Origin: an uncultured Lachnospiraceae bacterium
Lineage (GTDB): Bacteria; Bacillota; Clostridia; Lachnospirales; Lachnospiraceae
NCBI GenBank assembly: GCA_947623805.1
Contig: CANQHZ010000028.1
Location: 1 to 41,134 of the forward strand
DNA: 41,134 nt
Reading direction: 5' to 3'
The notes below the pieces were generated by a model. That model searched no databases and was not told where the DNA came from. It was given only the letters and a program-made list of their open reading frames with translations. Each line of letters begins with the position of its first letter. The stretch's first letter is position 1. Shown in pieces: positions 15,461-25,896 of the stretch. Made by a program: the position numbers and the translations under genes.

Positions 15461-16747
15461 ATGAGTTTACAGGTAGAAAAACTTGAAGGAAATATGGCTA
15501 AGCTTACAATAGAGGTGGCTATAGAGGATTTTGAAAAGGCGGTAGACGAGGCTTTTCAGAGAAACAAGAATAAGCTGAGCGTACCGGGCTTTAGAAAGGG
15601 AAAAGTGCCGCGCAAGATGCTTGAGCAGATGTACGGCAAGGAGATTTTTTATGAAGATGCGGCAAATATAGCCATTCCGTCAGCGTATGCCAAGGCTGTT
15701 GACGAGTGCAGCGAGGATATAGTATCGCAGCCTGAGATTGATGTGGTACAGATTGAGGCGGGCAAGCCTTTTGTGTTTACCGCGCTGGTTGCCATAAAGC
15801 CGGAGGTGGAGCTTGGCAAGTATAAGGGCGTAGAGGTTGAAAAGGCTGATTTGACTGTCAGCGATGATGAGGTTGATAAGGCCATAGAAAGAGAAAGAGA
15901 GAACAACGCAAGAACCATATCGGTAGAAGACAGGGCTGTAAAGTCAGGCGATATGGTGACGCTTGATTTTGAAGGCTTTGTAGATGGTGTTGCGTTTGAC
16001 GGCGGCAAGGGAGAGAATTACCCGCTTACTATAGGTTCCAATACATTTATTCCCGGTTTTGAGGATCAGCTTATCGGCGCTGAGATTGACAAGGAGACAG
16101 ATGTAAATGTTACATTTCCGGAAGACTATCAGGCAGAGGAGCTTGCAGGCAAGCCTGCTGTATTCAAGTGCACGGTAAGGGAAATCAAGGAGAAGGAGCT
16201 GCCTGAGCTTGACGACGAGTTTGCAAGCGAGGTATCGGAGTTTGAGACGCTTGCGGAGTATAAGGAAGATGTAAAGAAGAATCTTGCCGAGAGAAAAGCT
16301 GAGGAAGCTAAGTATGAAAAAGAGGAAAAGGTCATTGACGCTATAATCGCGGAAGCGAAGATGGATATTCCGGAGCCTATGATAACTACGCAGCAGCGTC
16401 AGATGCTTGATGACTTCGCGCGTAGGATTCAGTCTCAGGGCATTTCGATTGACCAGTATTATCAGTTTACGGGCACTACCAAGGAGGCTATGCTCGAGCA
16501 GATAAAGCCGCAGGCTGAAAAGCGTATTAAATCAAGACTTGTACTTGAAGCAGTTGCCAAGGCAGAAGGCATAGAGGCAAGCGAGGATGAATACAATGAA
16601 GAACTGAACCAGATGGCTGAAAGCTCACGAATGAAGCTTGAAGACCTTAAGGACATGATGGGCGCTTATGAGGAGAAGGCTGTCAAGGAGGATATCCGCA
16701 TAAGAAAGGCAATGGAATTTGCCGTTGAGCAGGCAGTAGAGAAATAA
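15461..16747 (+). CDS. tig: Trigger factor
   Basis: 428 residues, the usual length. A ribosome-bound chaperone and peptidyl-prolyl isomerase that meets nascent chains. The N-terminal domain carries the ribosome-docking signature GFRKGKVPR (43-51). The FKBP-type domain (about 150-245) includes [14 protein letters not shown] and [15 protein letters not shown]. The C-terminal helical chaperone domain follows ([20 protein letters not shown] onward). Start ATG 15461 has GGAGG close upstream; an in-frame extension to 15413 has none. It is followed after 32 nt by clpP, as in many Firmicutes. Confidence 0.97.
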   Translation: MSLQVEKLEGNMAKLTIEVAIEDFEKAVDEAFQRNKNKLSVPGFRKGKVPRKMLEQMYGKEIFYEDAANIAIPSAYAKAVDECSEDIVSQPEIDVVQIEAGKPFVFTALVAIKPEVELGKYKGVEVEKADLTVSDDEVDKAIERERENNARTISVEDRAVKSGDMVTLDFEGFVDGVAFDGGKGENYPLTIGSNTFIPGFEDQLIGAEIDKETDVNVTFPEDYQAEELAGKPAVFKCTVREIKEKELPELDDEFASEVSEFETLAEYKEDVKKNLAERKAEEAKYEKEEKVIDAIIAEAKMDIPEPMITTQQRQMLDDFARRIQSQGISIDQYYQFTGTTKEAMLEQIKPQAEKRIKSRLVLEAVAKAEGIEASEDEYNEELNQMAESSRMKLEDLKDMMGAYEEKAVKEDIRIRKAMEFAVEQAVEK

Positions 16748-16779
16748 CAGATAGTTTAGATAAGGATGGAGGAAAAAAT

Positions 16780-17382
16780 ATGAGTTTAGTACCATATGTC
16801 ATTGAACAGACAAGTCGCGGAGAGCGTTCTTATGACATTTATTCAAGGCTTTTAAAAGAACGTATTATTTTCCTTGGTGAAGAAGTCAATGAGGTAACGG
16901 CAAGCTTGGTGGTAGCGCAGCTTTTGTTTTTGGAGGCGGAGGACCCTGATAAGGATATTCAGCTTTATATAAACAGCCCGGGCGGTTCTGTTACGGCGGG
17001 TATGGCTATTTATGACACGATGCGGTATATTAAGTGCGATGTGTCTACCATCTGTATAGGCATGGCGGCAAGCATGGGCGCGTTTTTGCTTGCGGGCGGT
17101 ACTAAGGGCAAGCGCCTTGCGCTTCCCAATGCCGAGATTATGATACATCAGCCGCTTGGAGGAGCCCAGGGTCAGGCTACGGAGATTGAGATTGCGGCTA
17201 AGCATATTTTACAGACAAAGGAAAAGCTCAACAAAATTCTTGCGGAGAATTGCGGTCAGCCGTATGATGTAGTGGCGGCGGATACAGAGCGCGACAACTG
17301 GAAGACGGCTCAGGAGGCTTGCGAGTATGGACTGATAGACAGAGTTATTTCCGAGAGAGCAGAGCAGAAAGAAAGCAAATAA
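16780..17382 (+). CDS. clpP: ATP-dependent Clp protease proteolytic subunit
   Basis: 200 residues. A serine peptidase that forms the double-ring chamber served by ClpX and ClpC-type ATPases. The catalytic triad is S98 (GMAASMGAF), H123 (MIHQPLGG) and D172 (TERDNW). SPGGSVTAG (66-74) forms the oxyanion region. The N-terminus [19 protein letters not shown] is the standard form after the short propeptide. GGAGG precedes the ATG. It lies in the operon tig-clpP-clpX. Confidence 0.98.
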   Translation: MSLVPYVIEQTSRGERSYDIYSRLLKERIIFLGEEVNEVTASLVVAQLLFLEAEDPDKDIQLYINSPGGSVTAGMAIYDTMRYIKCDVSTICIGMAASMGAFLLAGGTKGKRLALPNAEIMIHQPLGGAQGQATEIEIAAKHILQTKEKLNKILAENCGQPYDVVAADTERDNWKTAQEACEYGLIDRVISERAEQKESK

Positions 17383-17415
17383 AAAGATGTTAAGTATTGA
17401 TAAAAAGGGAGAAGA

Positions 17416-18687
17416 ATGATGGCTGGAAAAAGCACTGATGGAAAGGTTAGGTGTTCCTTCTGCAATAAGACCCAGGACCAGGTAAGGAAGCTTATTGCAG
17501 GACCCGCGGGCGTTTATATTTGTGACGAATGCGTGGATATTTGTGCTGATATTATTGATGAAGAATATGAAGATGAGCAGATTGACGGCGATATTGACAT
17601 AAATCTGCTTAAGCCTGCCGAGATAAAGGAATTTCTTGACGATTATGTTATCGGTCAGGAGGAGGCAAAGAAAGTCCTGTCTGTAGCAGTGTATAATCAT
17701 TATAAGCGTGTCATGGCGGATAAGGATTTGGACGTAGAGCTCCAAAAGAGCAACATCATTATGATAGGACCTACAGGTTCGGGCAAAACTTATCTGGCGC
17801 AGACGCTCGCCAAGATTATCAATGTGCCGTTTGCGATAGCCGATGCTACTACTCTTACTGAGGCCGGTTATGTGGGCGAGGATGTTGAAAATATACTCTT
17901 GAAGCTTATACAGGCGGCGGATTACGACATTGAACGTGCGCAGTACGGCATTATTTATATTGATGAGATTGACAAGATTACAAAGAAAAGCGATAATGTT
18001 TCAATTACAAGAGACGTATCGGGCGAGGGTGTACAGCAGGCGCTTTTGAAGATTATCGAAGGCACGGTTGCAAGCGTGCCGCCCCAGGGGGGCAGGAAGC
18101 ACCCTCATCAGGAGCTTATACAGATAGACACTACCAATATCCTGTTTATATGCGGCGGAGCGTTTGACGGGCTTGACAAGATTGTAGAGGCGAGACTTGA
18201 CCGCAAATCAATAGGCTTTAACAAGGATATTGCGGAAAAGACGCAGAGGGATATAGGCGCCGTATTCAAGGAAGTAACGCCGCAGGATTTGACAAAGTAT
18301 GGGTTAATTCCTGAGTTTGTGGGCAGGGTGCCTATCAATGTTTCACTTGAAGGTCTTGACAAGGAGGCGTTGATACGTATACTCAAAGAGCCCAAGAGTG
18401 CGCTCGTCAAGCAGTATCAAAAGCTGTTTGAATTTGACAATGTCAAGTTAAGCTTTGAGCCTGATGCCATAGAAGCTATCGCAGAGAAAGCGCTTGAACG
18501 CAAGACAGGTGCAAGGGGCTTACGCTCTATTTTGGAAAAAATAATGATGGACGTAATGTATGAAATTCCTTCTGATGAGACTATCGAGAGCTGCGTTATC
18601 ACAAAAGAAGCAGTAGAAGGAACAAGTCAGCCTTTCGTAGTGCATCGCGAGGCAGTACGCACTGAGCGCGAGAAAAAGGCGAGATGA
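17416..18687 (+). CDS. clpX: ATP-dependent Clp protease ATP-binding subunit ClpX
   Basis: 423 residues from the first of two adjacent ATGs. The second (17419) is better spaced from GGGAG (seven bases) and gives MAGKS as the N-terminus. The zinc-binding domain has C13, C16, C36 and C39. The AAA+ module has Walker A GPTGSGKT, the pore loop GYVGED, Walker B IIYIDEID and the arginine-finger region VGRVPINV. The IGF-type loop that docks on ClpP appears as IGFNKD. It unfolds tagged proteins and feeds them to ClpP, encoded 33 nt upstream. A terminator closes the unit. Confidence 0.98.
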   Translation: MMAGKSTDGKVRCSFCNKTQDQVRKLIAGPAGVYICDECVDICADIIDEEYEDEQIDGDIDINLLKPAEIKEFLDDYVIGQEEAKKVLSVAVYNHYKRVMADKDLDVELQKSNIIMIGPTGSGKTYLAQTLAKIINVPFAIADATTLTEAGYVGEDVENILLKLIQAADYDIERAQYGIIYIDEIDKITKKSDNVSITRDVSGEGVQQALLKIIEGTVASVPPQGGRKHPHQELIQIDTTNILFICGGAFDGLDKIVEARLDRKSIGFNKDIAEKTQRDIGAVFKEVTPQDLTKYGLIPEFVGRVPINVSLEGLDKEALIRILKEPKSALVKQYQKLFEFDNVKLSFEPDAIEAIAEKALERKTGARGLRSILEKIMMDVMYEIPSDETIESCVITKEAVEGTSQPFVVHREAVRTEREKKAR

Positions 18688-18700
18688 CAGATTTTAAAGT

Positions 18701-18732
18701 AAAAACGCCGCCTTTTATGGGCGGCGTTTTTT
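18701..18732 (+). terminator. Rho-independent terminator after clpX
   Basis: AAAACGCCGCC (18702-18712) and GGCGGCGTTTT pair around a short loop (TTTTATG), followed by TT. The GC-rich stem makes it strong. lon starts 45 nt later without an obvious promoter, so partial read-through may feed it. Confidence 0.92.
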
Positions 18733-18776
18733 GAAACTGATTGCTGGCGGCCGCATGGGCGGCATGGAGGAGTTGG

Positions 18777-21146
18777 ATGAACGAGTTTGAATTACCGATG
18801 GTAGCACTTAGGGGTTTGACAGTGCTCCCACATATGATTATACATTTTGACCTAAGCCGTGATATATCTAAAAAAGCAGTGCAGCGCGCGCTAAACTTAA
18901 ACGGTGAGATTTTTCTCGTGGTACAAAAAAATCAGGAAGCTGAGGTACCTGAAAAAGACGGACTTTACAGTATGGGTACTGTTGCCGCCGTAAAGCAGGT
19001 GACTTCAATTCCCAATAACATTGACCGGGTAATGGTTGAGGGCATTTCGCGTGCAAGGCTTTTGGAAGTAAAGGATAATGACGGCGAATATTTTAGCGCG
19101 GAGATAGAAAACGCCGATTTGGACGAGAGCGCATTGGAGCCTGACGAGGAGGAGGCGCTCAGACGTTCTCTGCAGGATGTGTTTACGACGTATGTGCGTT
19201 TTTATCCAAAGATTGGAAAGAGCATCAACAAATATTTTAATGACGACAGCAGCCTTTCGGTTTTAATAAATCAGATACTTATCAATACGCCGTTTTTATA
19301 TGAGCAGAAGCAGCAGGTGTTTGAGATAGAGGATATAAAGACGCAGTGCGAGGAGCTTGTCGCGCTTATTATGAATGAGGCGCAGATAGCGGCGATACGC
19401 ACGCAGCTTGCGGTAAAGCTCAAGGAAAAGATAGATAAAAATCAGCGGGATTATATTCTGCGTGAGCAGCTTGAATATATACGCGATGAGCTTGGCGGTG
19501 AGGACCAGTATTCGGATGTAGAGCATTTTGAAAAGGCGCTTGAAAAGCTGAAAGCGGACAGTGAAGTCAAGCAGAAGATAAAAAAAGAGATTGCGCGTTT
19601 TAAGACTGTGATGGGCGCAAGCTCGGAGAGCGCTGTTGAGCGCCTTTATATAGAAACGCTTTTGGAGATGCCGTGGAACAAGGTTTCCAAGGATTTAAAC
19701 GATATTGGCAGAGCCGAGAAAATTTTGGAGCGCGACCATTACGGGCTTGAAAAGGTAAAGGAGAGAATTATAGAGTACCTCGCTGTCAGGAGCCTTACAA
19801 GCAAGGGCGAAGCGCCTATATTATGCCTTGTGGGACCGCCCGGCACGGGCAAGACGTCCATAGCGAAGTCAATCGCGGAGGCGCTCAATAAAAAATATGT
19901 GCGCATATGCCTTGGCGGAGTGAGGGACGAGGCAGAGATACGCGGGCATAGAAAAACATACGTCGGAGCCATGCCGGGGCGCATTGCGGCGGGACTGAGG
20001 CAGGCGGGCGTGAGCAATCCGCTTATGCTGCTCGATGAGATAGACAAGGTAAGCAGCGATTATAAAGGCGATACTTCGGCGGCATTGCTGGAGGTGCTCG
20101 ACCCTGAGCAGAACTGTCGCTTTAGGGACCATTATGTGGAGATACCGATTGACCTGTCGAGGGTACTGTTTATCGCTACGGCAAATGACGCGGGGAAGAT
20201 ACCGCGCCCACTGCTTGACCGTATGGACATTATAGAGGTGGGCAGCTATACCGCCAATGAAAAGTTTCATATCGCCAAGCGCCATTTGCTCGGCAAGCAG
20301 CTTGAAAAAAACGGCCTGACACGTGAGCAGCTTGTGATAAGCGATAACGCGATTAAAGAGATTATAGCTAATTACACGAGAGAGGCAGGCGTGCGAAATC
20401 TTGAAAGGCGCCTCGGCGCCGTATGCCGCAAGGCAGCGCTGGAAATACTTAGGGATAAGGACAAGGCAGGCGCCGCAAAGGCTGAAAAGCCTGCAAAGCG
20501 CATAAGGGTAACGGGACAGAATATTGAAAAGTATCTTGGCAAGCCACGCTACAAAGTGGATATGGCGAATGAAACGGATGATGTGGGTATTGTCAGAGGC
20601 CTGGCGTGGACCAGCGTAGGTGGCGATACGCTGCAGATAGAGGTAAATATTATGCCAGGCAAGGGCGAGATTGAGCTTACGGGTCAGATGGGTGACGTCA
20701 TGAAAGAGTCCGCCAAGACCGGCATAAGCTACATCCGTTCGATAGCATCCGATTACGGGATAAAGCCGAAGTTTTTCAAGGAAAATGATTTCCATATACA
20801 TATTCCGGAGGGAGCAGTGCCAAAGGATGGACCATCCGCGGGCATAACGATGGCCACGGCGCTTTTGTCGGCTATTACCAATACGCCCGTGAAAGCAAAG
20901 GTAGCGATGACGGGCGAGATTACGCTCAGGGGCAGGGTGCTGCCGATAGGCGGCCTAAAGGAGAAGCTGATTGCCGCAAAGACGGCGGGCATCCTTACTG
21001 TGCTCGTGCCAAAGGAAAACGAGAAAGACGTGGCGGAGATTTCAGGCGAGATAAAATCCGGGCTTGAGATATGTTTTGTGGAAAGCATGGACGAGGTGAC
21101 AAAGCTGGCATTCAGCCGCGAACCGCAGACCGCCAAAAAAGAATAG
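18777..21146 (+). CDS. lon: ATP-dependent Lon protease
   Basis: 789 residues from ATG 18777, with GGAGG (18766-18770) six bases upstream. The in-frame extension to 18741 has no such site and adds a low-complexity Ala/Trp leader. N-terminal substrate domain (LPMVALRGLTVLPHMIIHF), coiled central region, AAA+ domain with Walker A GPPGTGKTS and Walker B LMLLDEIDKV, and C-terminal serine-lysine protease domain with catalytic Ser in PKDGPSAGITMA and Lys in GLKEKLIAA. A soluble, LonA-type protein degrading misfolded and regulatory proteins. It lies between clpX and engB, an order conserved in Firmicutes. Confidence 0.97.
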   Translation: MNEFELPMVALRGLTVLPHMIIHFDLSRDISKKAVQRALNLNGEIFLVVQKNQEAEVPEKDGLYSMGTVAAVKQVTSIPNNIDRVMVEGISRARLLEVKDNDGEYFSAEIENADLDESALEPDEEEALRRSLQDVFTTYVRFYPKIGKSINKYFNDDSSLSVLINQILINTPFLYEQKQQVFEIEDIKTQCEELVALIMNEAQIAAIRTQLAVKLKEKIDKNQRDYILREQLEYIRDELGGEDQYSDVEHFEKALEKLKADSEVKQKIKKEIARFKTVMGASSESAVERLYIETLLEMPWNKVSKDLNDIGRAEKILERDHYGLEKVKERIIEYLAVRSLTSKGEAPILCLVGPPGTGKTSIAKSIAEALNKKYVRICLGGVRDEAEIRGHRKTYVGAMPGRIAAGLRQAGVSNPLMLLDEIDKVSSDYKGDTSAALLEVLDPEQNCRFRDHYVEIPIDLSRVLFIATANDAGKIPRPLLDRMDIIEVGSYTANEKFHIAKRHLLGKQLEKNGLTREQLVISDNAIKEIIANYTREAGVRNLERRLGAVCRKAALEILRDKDKAGAAKAEKPAKRIRVTGQNIEKYLGKPRYKVDMANETDDVGIVRGLAWTSVGGDTLQIEVNIMPGKGEIELTGQMGDVMKESAKTGISYIRSIASDYGIKPKFFKENDFHIHIPEGAVPKDGPSAGITMATALLSAITNTPVKAKVAMTGEITLRGRVLPIGGLKEKLIAAKTAGILTVLVPKENEKDVAEISGEIKSGLEICFVESMDEVTKLAFSREPQTAKKE

Positions 21147-21185
21147 ACGCGGCTAACTAGTGAACAGTGCGGAAATGAGGAAAAT

Positions 21186-21785
21186 ATGGTAATAAAAAAC
21201 GTAAATCTTGAGACGGTCATCGGAGTGACGAGCAAAATCCCGCAAAACAAGCTGCCGGAGGTGGCTTTTGCGGGAAAGAGCAATGTCGGCAAGTCATCCC
21301 TGATAAACGCGCTCATGAACAGAAAATCGCTCGCGCGGACAAGCGCGCAGCCCGGAAAGACGCAGACGATTAATTTTTACAATATAAACAATGAACTTTA
21401 TTTCGTGGATTTGCCGGGATACGGTTATGCGAAAGCCGGCAAGGAGGAGAAATTAAAGTGGGGTAAGATGGTAGAAAAATACCTGCACCAGTCAAAGGTA
21501 TTAAGCGCTGTATTTCTTCTTGTGGATATAAGGCATGAGCCGGCGGAAAATGACAGGATGATGTACGAGTGGATAAAGGCAAACGGCTATACGCCTATAG
21601 TGATTGCGACAAAGGCGGACAAAATCAAGAAAAGCCAGATGTCAAAGCACATAAGCATGCTGCGCCTTGGACTTGGTATACCTGCTGACGGCGTGCTCAT
21701 TCCTTTTTCGTCAATGACAAAGCAGGGGCGCGAGGAGATTTACGGGCTGATAGAGGGAGTTATAAAGCAGCATGAAGAAAGGTAA
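21186..21785 (+). CDS. engB: Ribosome biogenesis GTPase EngB (YsxC/YihA)
   Basis: 199 residues. A small GTPase needed for late assembly of the large ribosomal subunit. G1 is GKSNVGKSS (30-38), the G2 region is SAQPGKTQTINFY, G3 is DLPGYGYAKAG and G4 is ATKADK. All match the EngB subgroup of TrmE-Era GTPases. Its position directly downstream of lon is the classic arrangement. The 3' end overlaps the start of the next gene by 14 nt, so the two are probably translationally coupled. Confidence 0.97.
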   Translation: MVIKNVNLETVIGVTSKIPQNKLPEVAFAGKSNVGKSSLINALMNRKSLARTSAQPGKTQTINFYNINNELYFVDLPGYGYAKAGKEEKLKWGKMVEKYLHQSKVLSAVFLLVDIRHEPAENDRMMYEWIKANGYTPIVIATKADKIKKSQMSKHISMLRLGLGIPADGVLIPFSSMTKQGREEIYGLIEGVIKQHEER

Positions 21786-22950
21786 TAACAACATTAAGCT
21801 GATAGTGAATTTGATGATTTCACTTATTATACTGCTATTTGTGATATTTGTGGTTCCTAGGATTATTATCTTTTTTATGCCATTTATAATAGGATGGCTG
21901 ATTTCGTGTGTCGCCAATCCGATTGTGGTATTTTTGGAGCATAAGATAAAGATTAGGCGTAAAATCGGGACCGTGCTTGTAATAGTCGGCAGCATTGCGG
22001 CAGTTATCGGAGTGGGTTATTCTGTGCTTGTGATACTTGTCAGGCAGATTTATGGTTTTGTCATGGATATGCCGCAGATGTGGAGTGCTTTGCTTGTCGA
22101 TTTGGAACATTTTGCCAATTCGGCTAATCAGTATGTCGGAAATGTGTCGCCGAAATTTACGCAGATGCTCGCCAATCTGGAAAATATCATAGGCGATATG
22201 ATAAGCGAACTGCCGGGAAGCGTTGATTTTGGCGAAATGGGCTCAATGGTCGGCAGCATTGCCAATGTAGTCATTGCAATTATCATGTGCGTGCTGTCGG
22301 CATATTTTTTCATTGCGGACAGAGAGTGGTGTGGCAGGTTTTTTGACCGCTATATACCGCATGCGCTCAGAAAAAAATATGATGTGTTTTATACAAGCAT
22401 TAAGCAGGCTGTGGGAGGATATTTCAAGGCGCAGCTTAGAATTGAGATATGGATTTATATTCTGCTGTTGTTTGGTCTTACTGTGTTGAAGGTAAGGTAT
22501 TCGTTTGTCATAGCGCTGCTTATAGCTGTCCTGGACTTTCTGCCTGTGTTTGGCAGCGGCGCTGTGCTTGCGCCGTGGGCTGTGATATCATTGCTTGGCG
22601 GCAATTATATAAGAGCGGCGGGAATGGTGGTAATATGGGGCATAAGCCAGCTTGTGCGTCAGCTTATACAGCCAAAGATAATGGGCGATTCTATTGGCAT
22701 GGAGCCAGTGCCCACGCTATTTTTGCTTTTTATCGGCTATAAATTTGCGGGAGTGGGCGGTATGCTTGTCGCTGTGCCGATAGGCATTATCATAGTGAAT
22801 ATGAATGAGGCGGGATTTTTTGATACGCCTAAGTACAGTCTGAAAATACTTATCGCAAATATCAATAGTTTCAGGCGGCTTAATGAAGATGATATGCGTG
22901 CGATTAATGAAGAAAACGAAAATGACTATGACGGGGAAAAAAAGGCATAG
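21772..22950 (+). CDS. AI-2E family (PerM/YtvI-like) membrane protein
   Basis: 392 residues with about seven to eight hydrophobic helices: several in the first 90 residues, then a soluble loop (QMWSALLVDLEHFANSANQY), then a second cluster. Family features include PQMWSALL, VALLIAVLDFLPVFGSGAVLAPWA and RQLIQPKIMGDSIGMEPVPTLF. The family includes sporulation protein YtvI, the putative AI-2 exporter TqsA and Na+/H+ antiporter-like members; the transported substrate here is unknown. The charged C-terminus (NEDDMRAINEENENDYDGEK) is cytoplasmic. The start lies inside engB (14-nt overlap). Confidence 0.9.
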   Translation: MKKGNNNIKLIVNLMISLIILLFVIFVVPRIIIFFMPFIIGWLISCVANPIVVFLEHKIKIRRKIGTVLVIVGSIAAVIGVGYSVLVILVRQIYGFVMDMPQMWSALLVDLEHFANSANQYVGNVSPKFTQMLANLENIIGDMISELPGSVDFGEMGSMVGSIANVVIAIIMCVLSAYFFIADREWCGRFFDRYIPHALRKKYDVFYTSIKQAVGGYFKAQLRIEIWIYILLLFGLTVLKVRYSFVIALLIAVLDFLPVFGSGAVLAPWAVISLLGGNYIRAAGMVVIWGISQLVRQLIQPKIMGDSIGMEPVPTLFLLFIGYKFAGVGGMLVAVPIGIIIVNMNEAGFFDTPKYSLKILIANINSFRRLNEDDMRAINEENENDYDGEKKA

Positions 22951-22968
22951 GCGGCATGGGAGATTAAT

Positions 22969-23709
22969 ATGCGCAATTTTAAAATAATTCTTCAGTATGA
23001 AGGGACGCGGTATCAGGGCTGGCAGCGGCAGGACAGTACGGAGAATACCATACAGGGAAAACTAGAGCGTCTGCTTGGCAAAATGACAGGGAAGGACTAT
23101 GTGCAGGTAGACGGTTCAGGGCGTACGGACGCAGGCGTGCATGCGCGCGGGCAGGTCGCAAATTTTAAGCTTGATACGGATATGTCTGCCGAGGAGATTA
23201 TGAATTATATTAATCAATATCTGCCGGAGGACATAGGCGTTATATCGATAGAGGAAGTCTGTGAGCGTTTTCATAGCAGACTGAATGCCAAGGGCAAAAC
23301 TTATGTGTACCGTATCTGGAATTCATCGATTCCATGTGTATTTGAGCGGCGGTATGTATATGAGATTGTCTTGCCGCTTGATGTGGAGAGGATGAGGACG
23401 GCTGCGCAGTATTTTGTTGGTAAGCATGATTTCAAGGCGTTTACGTCAATGAAGAAAAGCAAAAAGTCAACATTTAGGACGATTGATGCCATTGATATAG
23501 AGCGCAGCGGGCAGGAGGTAGTGATTACTTACAGCGGTGACGGCTTTTTGTACCATATGGTGCGGATTATGACTGGAACGCTTATTGAGGTCGGACTGGG
23601 CGAAAGGGAAGCGGAGAATATCGTGAAGCTGCTTGAAAACGGCGTGCGCGAGGATGCAGGCACGCTTGTGCCGGCAAAGGGGCTTTGCCTTATGGAAGTG
23701 AGATACTGA
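22969..23709 (+). CDS. truA: tRNA pseudouridine(38-40) synthase
   Basis: 246 residues, normal length. Converts uridines 38-40 in the anticodon stem-loop of many tRNAs. N-terminal ILQYEGTRYQGWQRQ and catalytic motif GSGRTDAGVHARGQVANF with D54. The C-terminal half has KTYVYRIWN, GKHDFKAFT and YSGDGFLYHMVRIMTGTLIE, all TruA hallmarks. It starts 18 nt after the membrane-protein gene and probably ends the lon-engB-truA run. Confidence 0.97.
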   Translation: MRNFKIILQYEGTRYQGWQRQDSTENTIQGKLERLLGKMTGKDYVQVDGSGRTDAGVHARGQVANFKLDTDMSAEEIMNYINQYLPEDIGVISIEEVCERFHSRLNAKGKTYVYRIWNSSIPCVFERRYVYEIVLPLDVERMRTAAQYFVGKHDFKAFTSMKKSKKSTFRTIDAIDIERSGQEVVITYSGDGFLYHMVRIMTGTLIEVGLGEREAENIVKLLENGVREDAGTLVPAKGLCLMEVRY

Positions 23710-23763
23710 TTTTGTGATAGCGTTTTGCAAACGTCTAAATTGCAAGGAGGATAAAGGAAAATT

Positions 23764-25866
23764 ATGAAATGTAAGTATTGTGGGAAAAATATCGAAGATG
23801 GGGCGCCGTTTTGTGCTTACTGCGGAAATATGCAAAATCCGCAAGTCCCCGTCCAGAACGAGGGAACACCTAACAAAAATAAAGGCGCAAATATAGCACT
23901 TGGAATTGTGGTAGTAATTTTGGCTTTGGCAGTCTGCGCGGGAGCGGTTACGGCAGCGGTTGCATATCGAAAAACCAAGAATTTTAGAGGATATGTGGCA
24001 TCTTATGAAGAAAAGCAAAATGAGTTTTGGTCTCTTGCGGGGCATGATGATGAGTATGCGGAGTATCTCGACGAGGCTAATAGTCTTGCGGATAAGTACA
24101 AATTTTGGGCATATGAGGAGCAGCGCGAAAAGATGGAAGCGCTGTGTGATGAGATTTCTGACTTAAATGATTCTATAGCCGAATACAGAGAAGCATATGA
24201 TAAGACTATAGAAGAAATGGAAAGCGACGGCAAGTATTACTTTGGAGACTATGCTGATGACTATGAGGAGGCAAAAGAGGAATGCCTTGATGCGATGAAG
24301 GACTTTGACGAGCGCAAAAGTAAAAAGAATACCGAGGCGCTGGAGGAGCTCGCAGAAGAAATCAAGGATTATAATGTCAGCGAAGGAGAGAAGATGCAGG
24401 ATGAGGCAAATTCTGCAACTAGCGCATACGATTTCCTTTCGTGCGAGAGATATTTGATTAATGATGCTAAAAATAAGATTACTGAGGCATATGAGGCTGG
24501 CAATTATGCGGATGAGAGAGCGCAGTATGAAAATTTTTGCGAACAGGTTTCGCATTTTACCGAATCTGCGAGCCGTGTCATAAGTGCGTATTCTCAGGTA
24601 GATGTTTCCGACAACAATTTGGTGCGGGTATACTTTAATTATGATGATGACGAAAATTGGAACACTGATGATTTTGTGGTGTATGAGCTGAAAGAGGGAA
24701 CCGATTTTTGGCAGGCGTGCCAGCTGTCCAATATTGAGCAGATTAAAGGGCATATGACTATGGATATTGTGGCGGATATAAGCGACAGTATGGAATATCA
24801 GTTTGATGATATGAAAAACAGTGTAGTCAGCTTTACGAACAGTACGACTTCCGATACATATTTGGGACTATCGACAATAGGTTCGGTATACACACGTGAG
24901 CAGGAATTTACTCAGGACAAAAATATTATAAGAAATTCAGTAAATTCGCTTGAGTGCTATGGGCTTACAAGTCTTTATCAGTCATTGTATTCATCGGTCT
25001 TATATACAGCCACGGCATCAGGTTCAAGGTGTGTGGTCGCGTTTACCGATGGTATGAATGTGCCGTACGGTACTGGTTATGATTATGACATTGAGGATGT
25101 TATAGATGTCTCGCTGACATATCAAATTCCCATTTACGTTATCGGTGTCGGGAATAGTATCGACAGTAACGCATTGAGAGAGATTGCCGACAGGACAGGG
25201 GGCTTTTACAGATATGTTTCATGGGCATCTGATTTAGACAGTATTTATCAGGAGATATATGCGCGTCAGCAGAAGACATACCAGTTGACGTATACGAGCA
25301 GTCTGCCAAACAATGCCAATCGCCAGATTTATGTATATGGCGACAATATAAACGGAAATGTACAGGTTAGGCTAGAGCAGGATGTCGAAGCGGAAATACT
25401 TTCAAATGCGTATTCGGATTCGGCGGAGAGGAATTTGGCGGCAAATGACCTTGCGGAGTATTATACAGACGAGCTTTATCTGTCGCAGCTTGACTTGCAT
25501 AAAATTACTGATGTAAAGGAAATACAGAAGATTATCAATATTTATTTTGCCAAAAACGGGCTTGAATTTGGCAATGAAGATGTCTTAAATGAGATGATTA
25601 GCTTGGGCGTTATTTCGCAAAACGGTACACGTAGTGCTGACGAAGCGCTCAAAAGTATAATGAGTAATCCGACGCTTTACAGAAATTATATGGCGCTTTA
25701 CAATTATCGCTATGAGTTATTTTACAATATGGGATATGATGTGTATTTTAATGAGGGAATTAAGGACAAGGACAGCTTTGTAAATAGGATATGCGCGATA
25801 ATAAATGAGACGAATACAAGCAGATTTATGGATATCAGGAAAGTTTATTCTGCATTGGTTCGTTAA
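23764..25866 (+). CDS. Membrane-anchored zinc-ribbon/VWA-domain protein with YARHG-like C-terminus
   Basis: 700 residues of a type not assigned to a named family here. A cytoplasmic zinc ribbon (C3, C6, C17, C20) and a linker precede one membrane helix (about 43-68). Outside comes an acidic, coiled-coil-rich region (about 70-275), then a von Willebrand A domain (about 332-510) with a complete MIDAS: D338-x-S340-x-S342, T402 and D429 (FTDGMN). Residues about 571-620, with INIYFAKNGLEF, resemble a YARHG domain (usual core RNEIYARHG). VWA domains bind ligands through a metal ion, so it probably binds a wall or surface partner. The N-terminal ribbon suggests cytosolic signalling. It lies 30 nt upstream of a cell-wall amidase; a role in envelope remodelling is inferred. 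Confidence 0.85.
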   Translation: MKCKYCGKNIEDGAPFCAYCGNMQNPQVPVQNEGTPNKNKGANIALGIVVVILALAVCAGAVTAAVAYRKTKNFRGYVASYEEKQNEFWSLAGHDDEYAEYLDEANSLADKYKFWAYEEQREKMEALCDEISDLNDSIAEYREAYDKTIEEMESDGKYYFGDYADDYEEAKEECLDAMKDFDERKSKKNTEALEELAEEIKDYNVSEGEKMQDEANSATSAYDFLSCERYLINDAKNKITEAYEAGNYADERAQYENFCEQVSHFTESASRVISAYSQVDVSDNNLVRVYFNYDDDENWNTDDFVVYELKEGTDFWQACQLSNIEQIKGHMTMDIVADISDSMEYQFDDMKNSVVSFTNSTTSDTYLGLSTIGSVYTREQEFTQDKNIIRNSVNSLECYGLTSLYQSLYSSVLYTATASGSRCVVAFTDGMNVPYGTGYDYDIEDVIDVSLTYQIPIYVIGVGNSIDSNALREIADRTGGFYRYVSWASDLDSIYQEIYARQQKTYQLTYTSSLPNNANRQIYVYGDNINGNVQVRLEQDVEAEILSNAYSDSAERNLAANDLAEYYTDELYLSQLDLHKITDVKEIQKIINIYFAKNGLEFGNEDVLNEMISLGVISQNGTRSADEALKSIMSNPTLYRNYMALYNYRYELFYNMGYDVYFNEGIKDKDSFVNRICAIINETNTSRFMDIRKVYSALVR

Positions 25867-25896
25867 GAGAGATTAAGCGGTTAGAGGATTATAGAA

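Noticed and set aside
19869-20801. Open frame of 310 codons on the minus strand
   Set aside because: Lies fully inside lon on the opposite strand; its length reflects codon bias of lon, and no protein family is recognisable.
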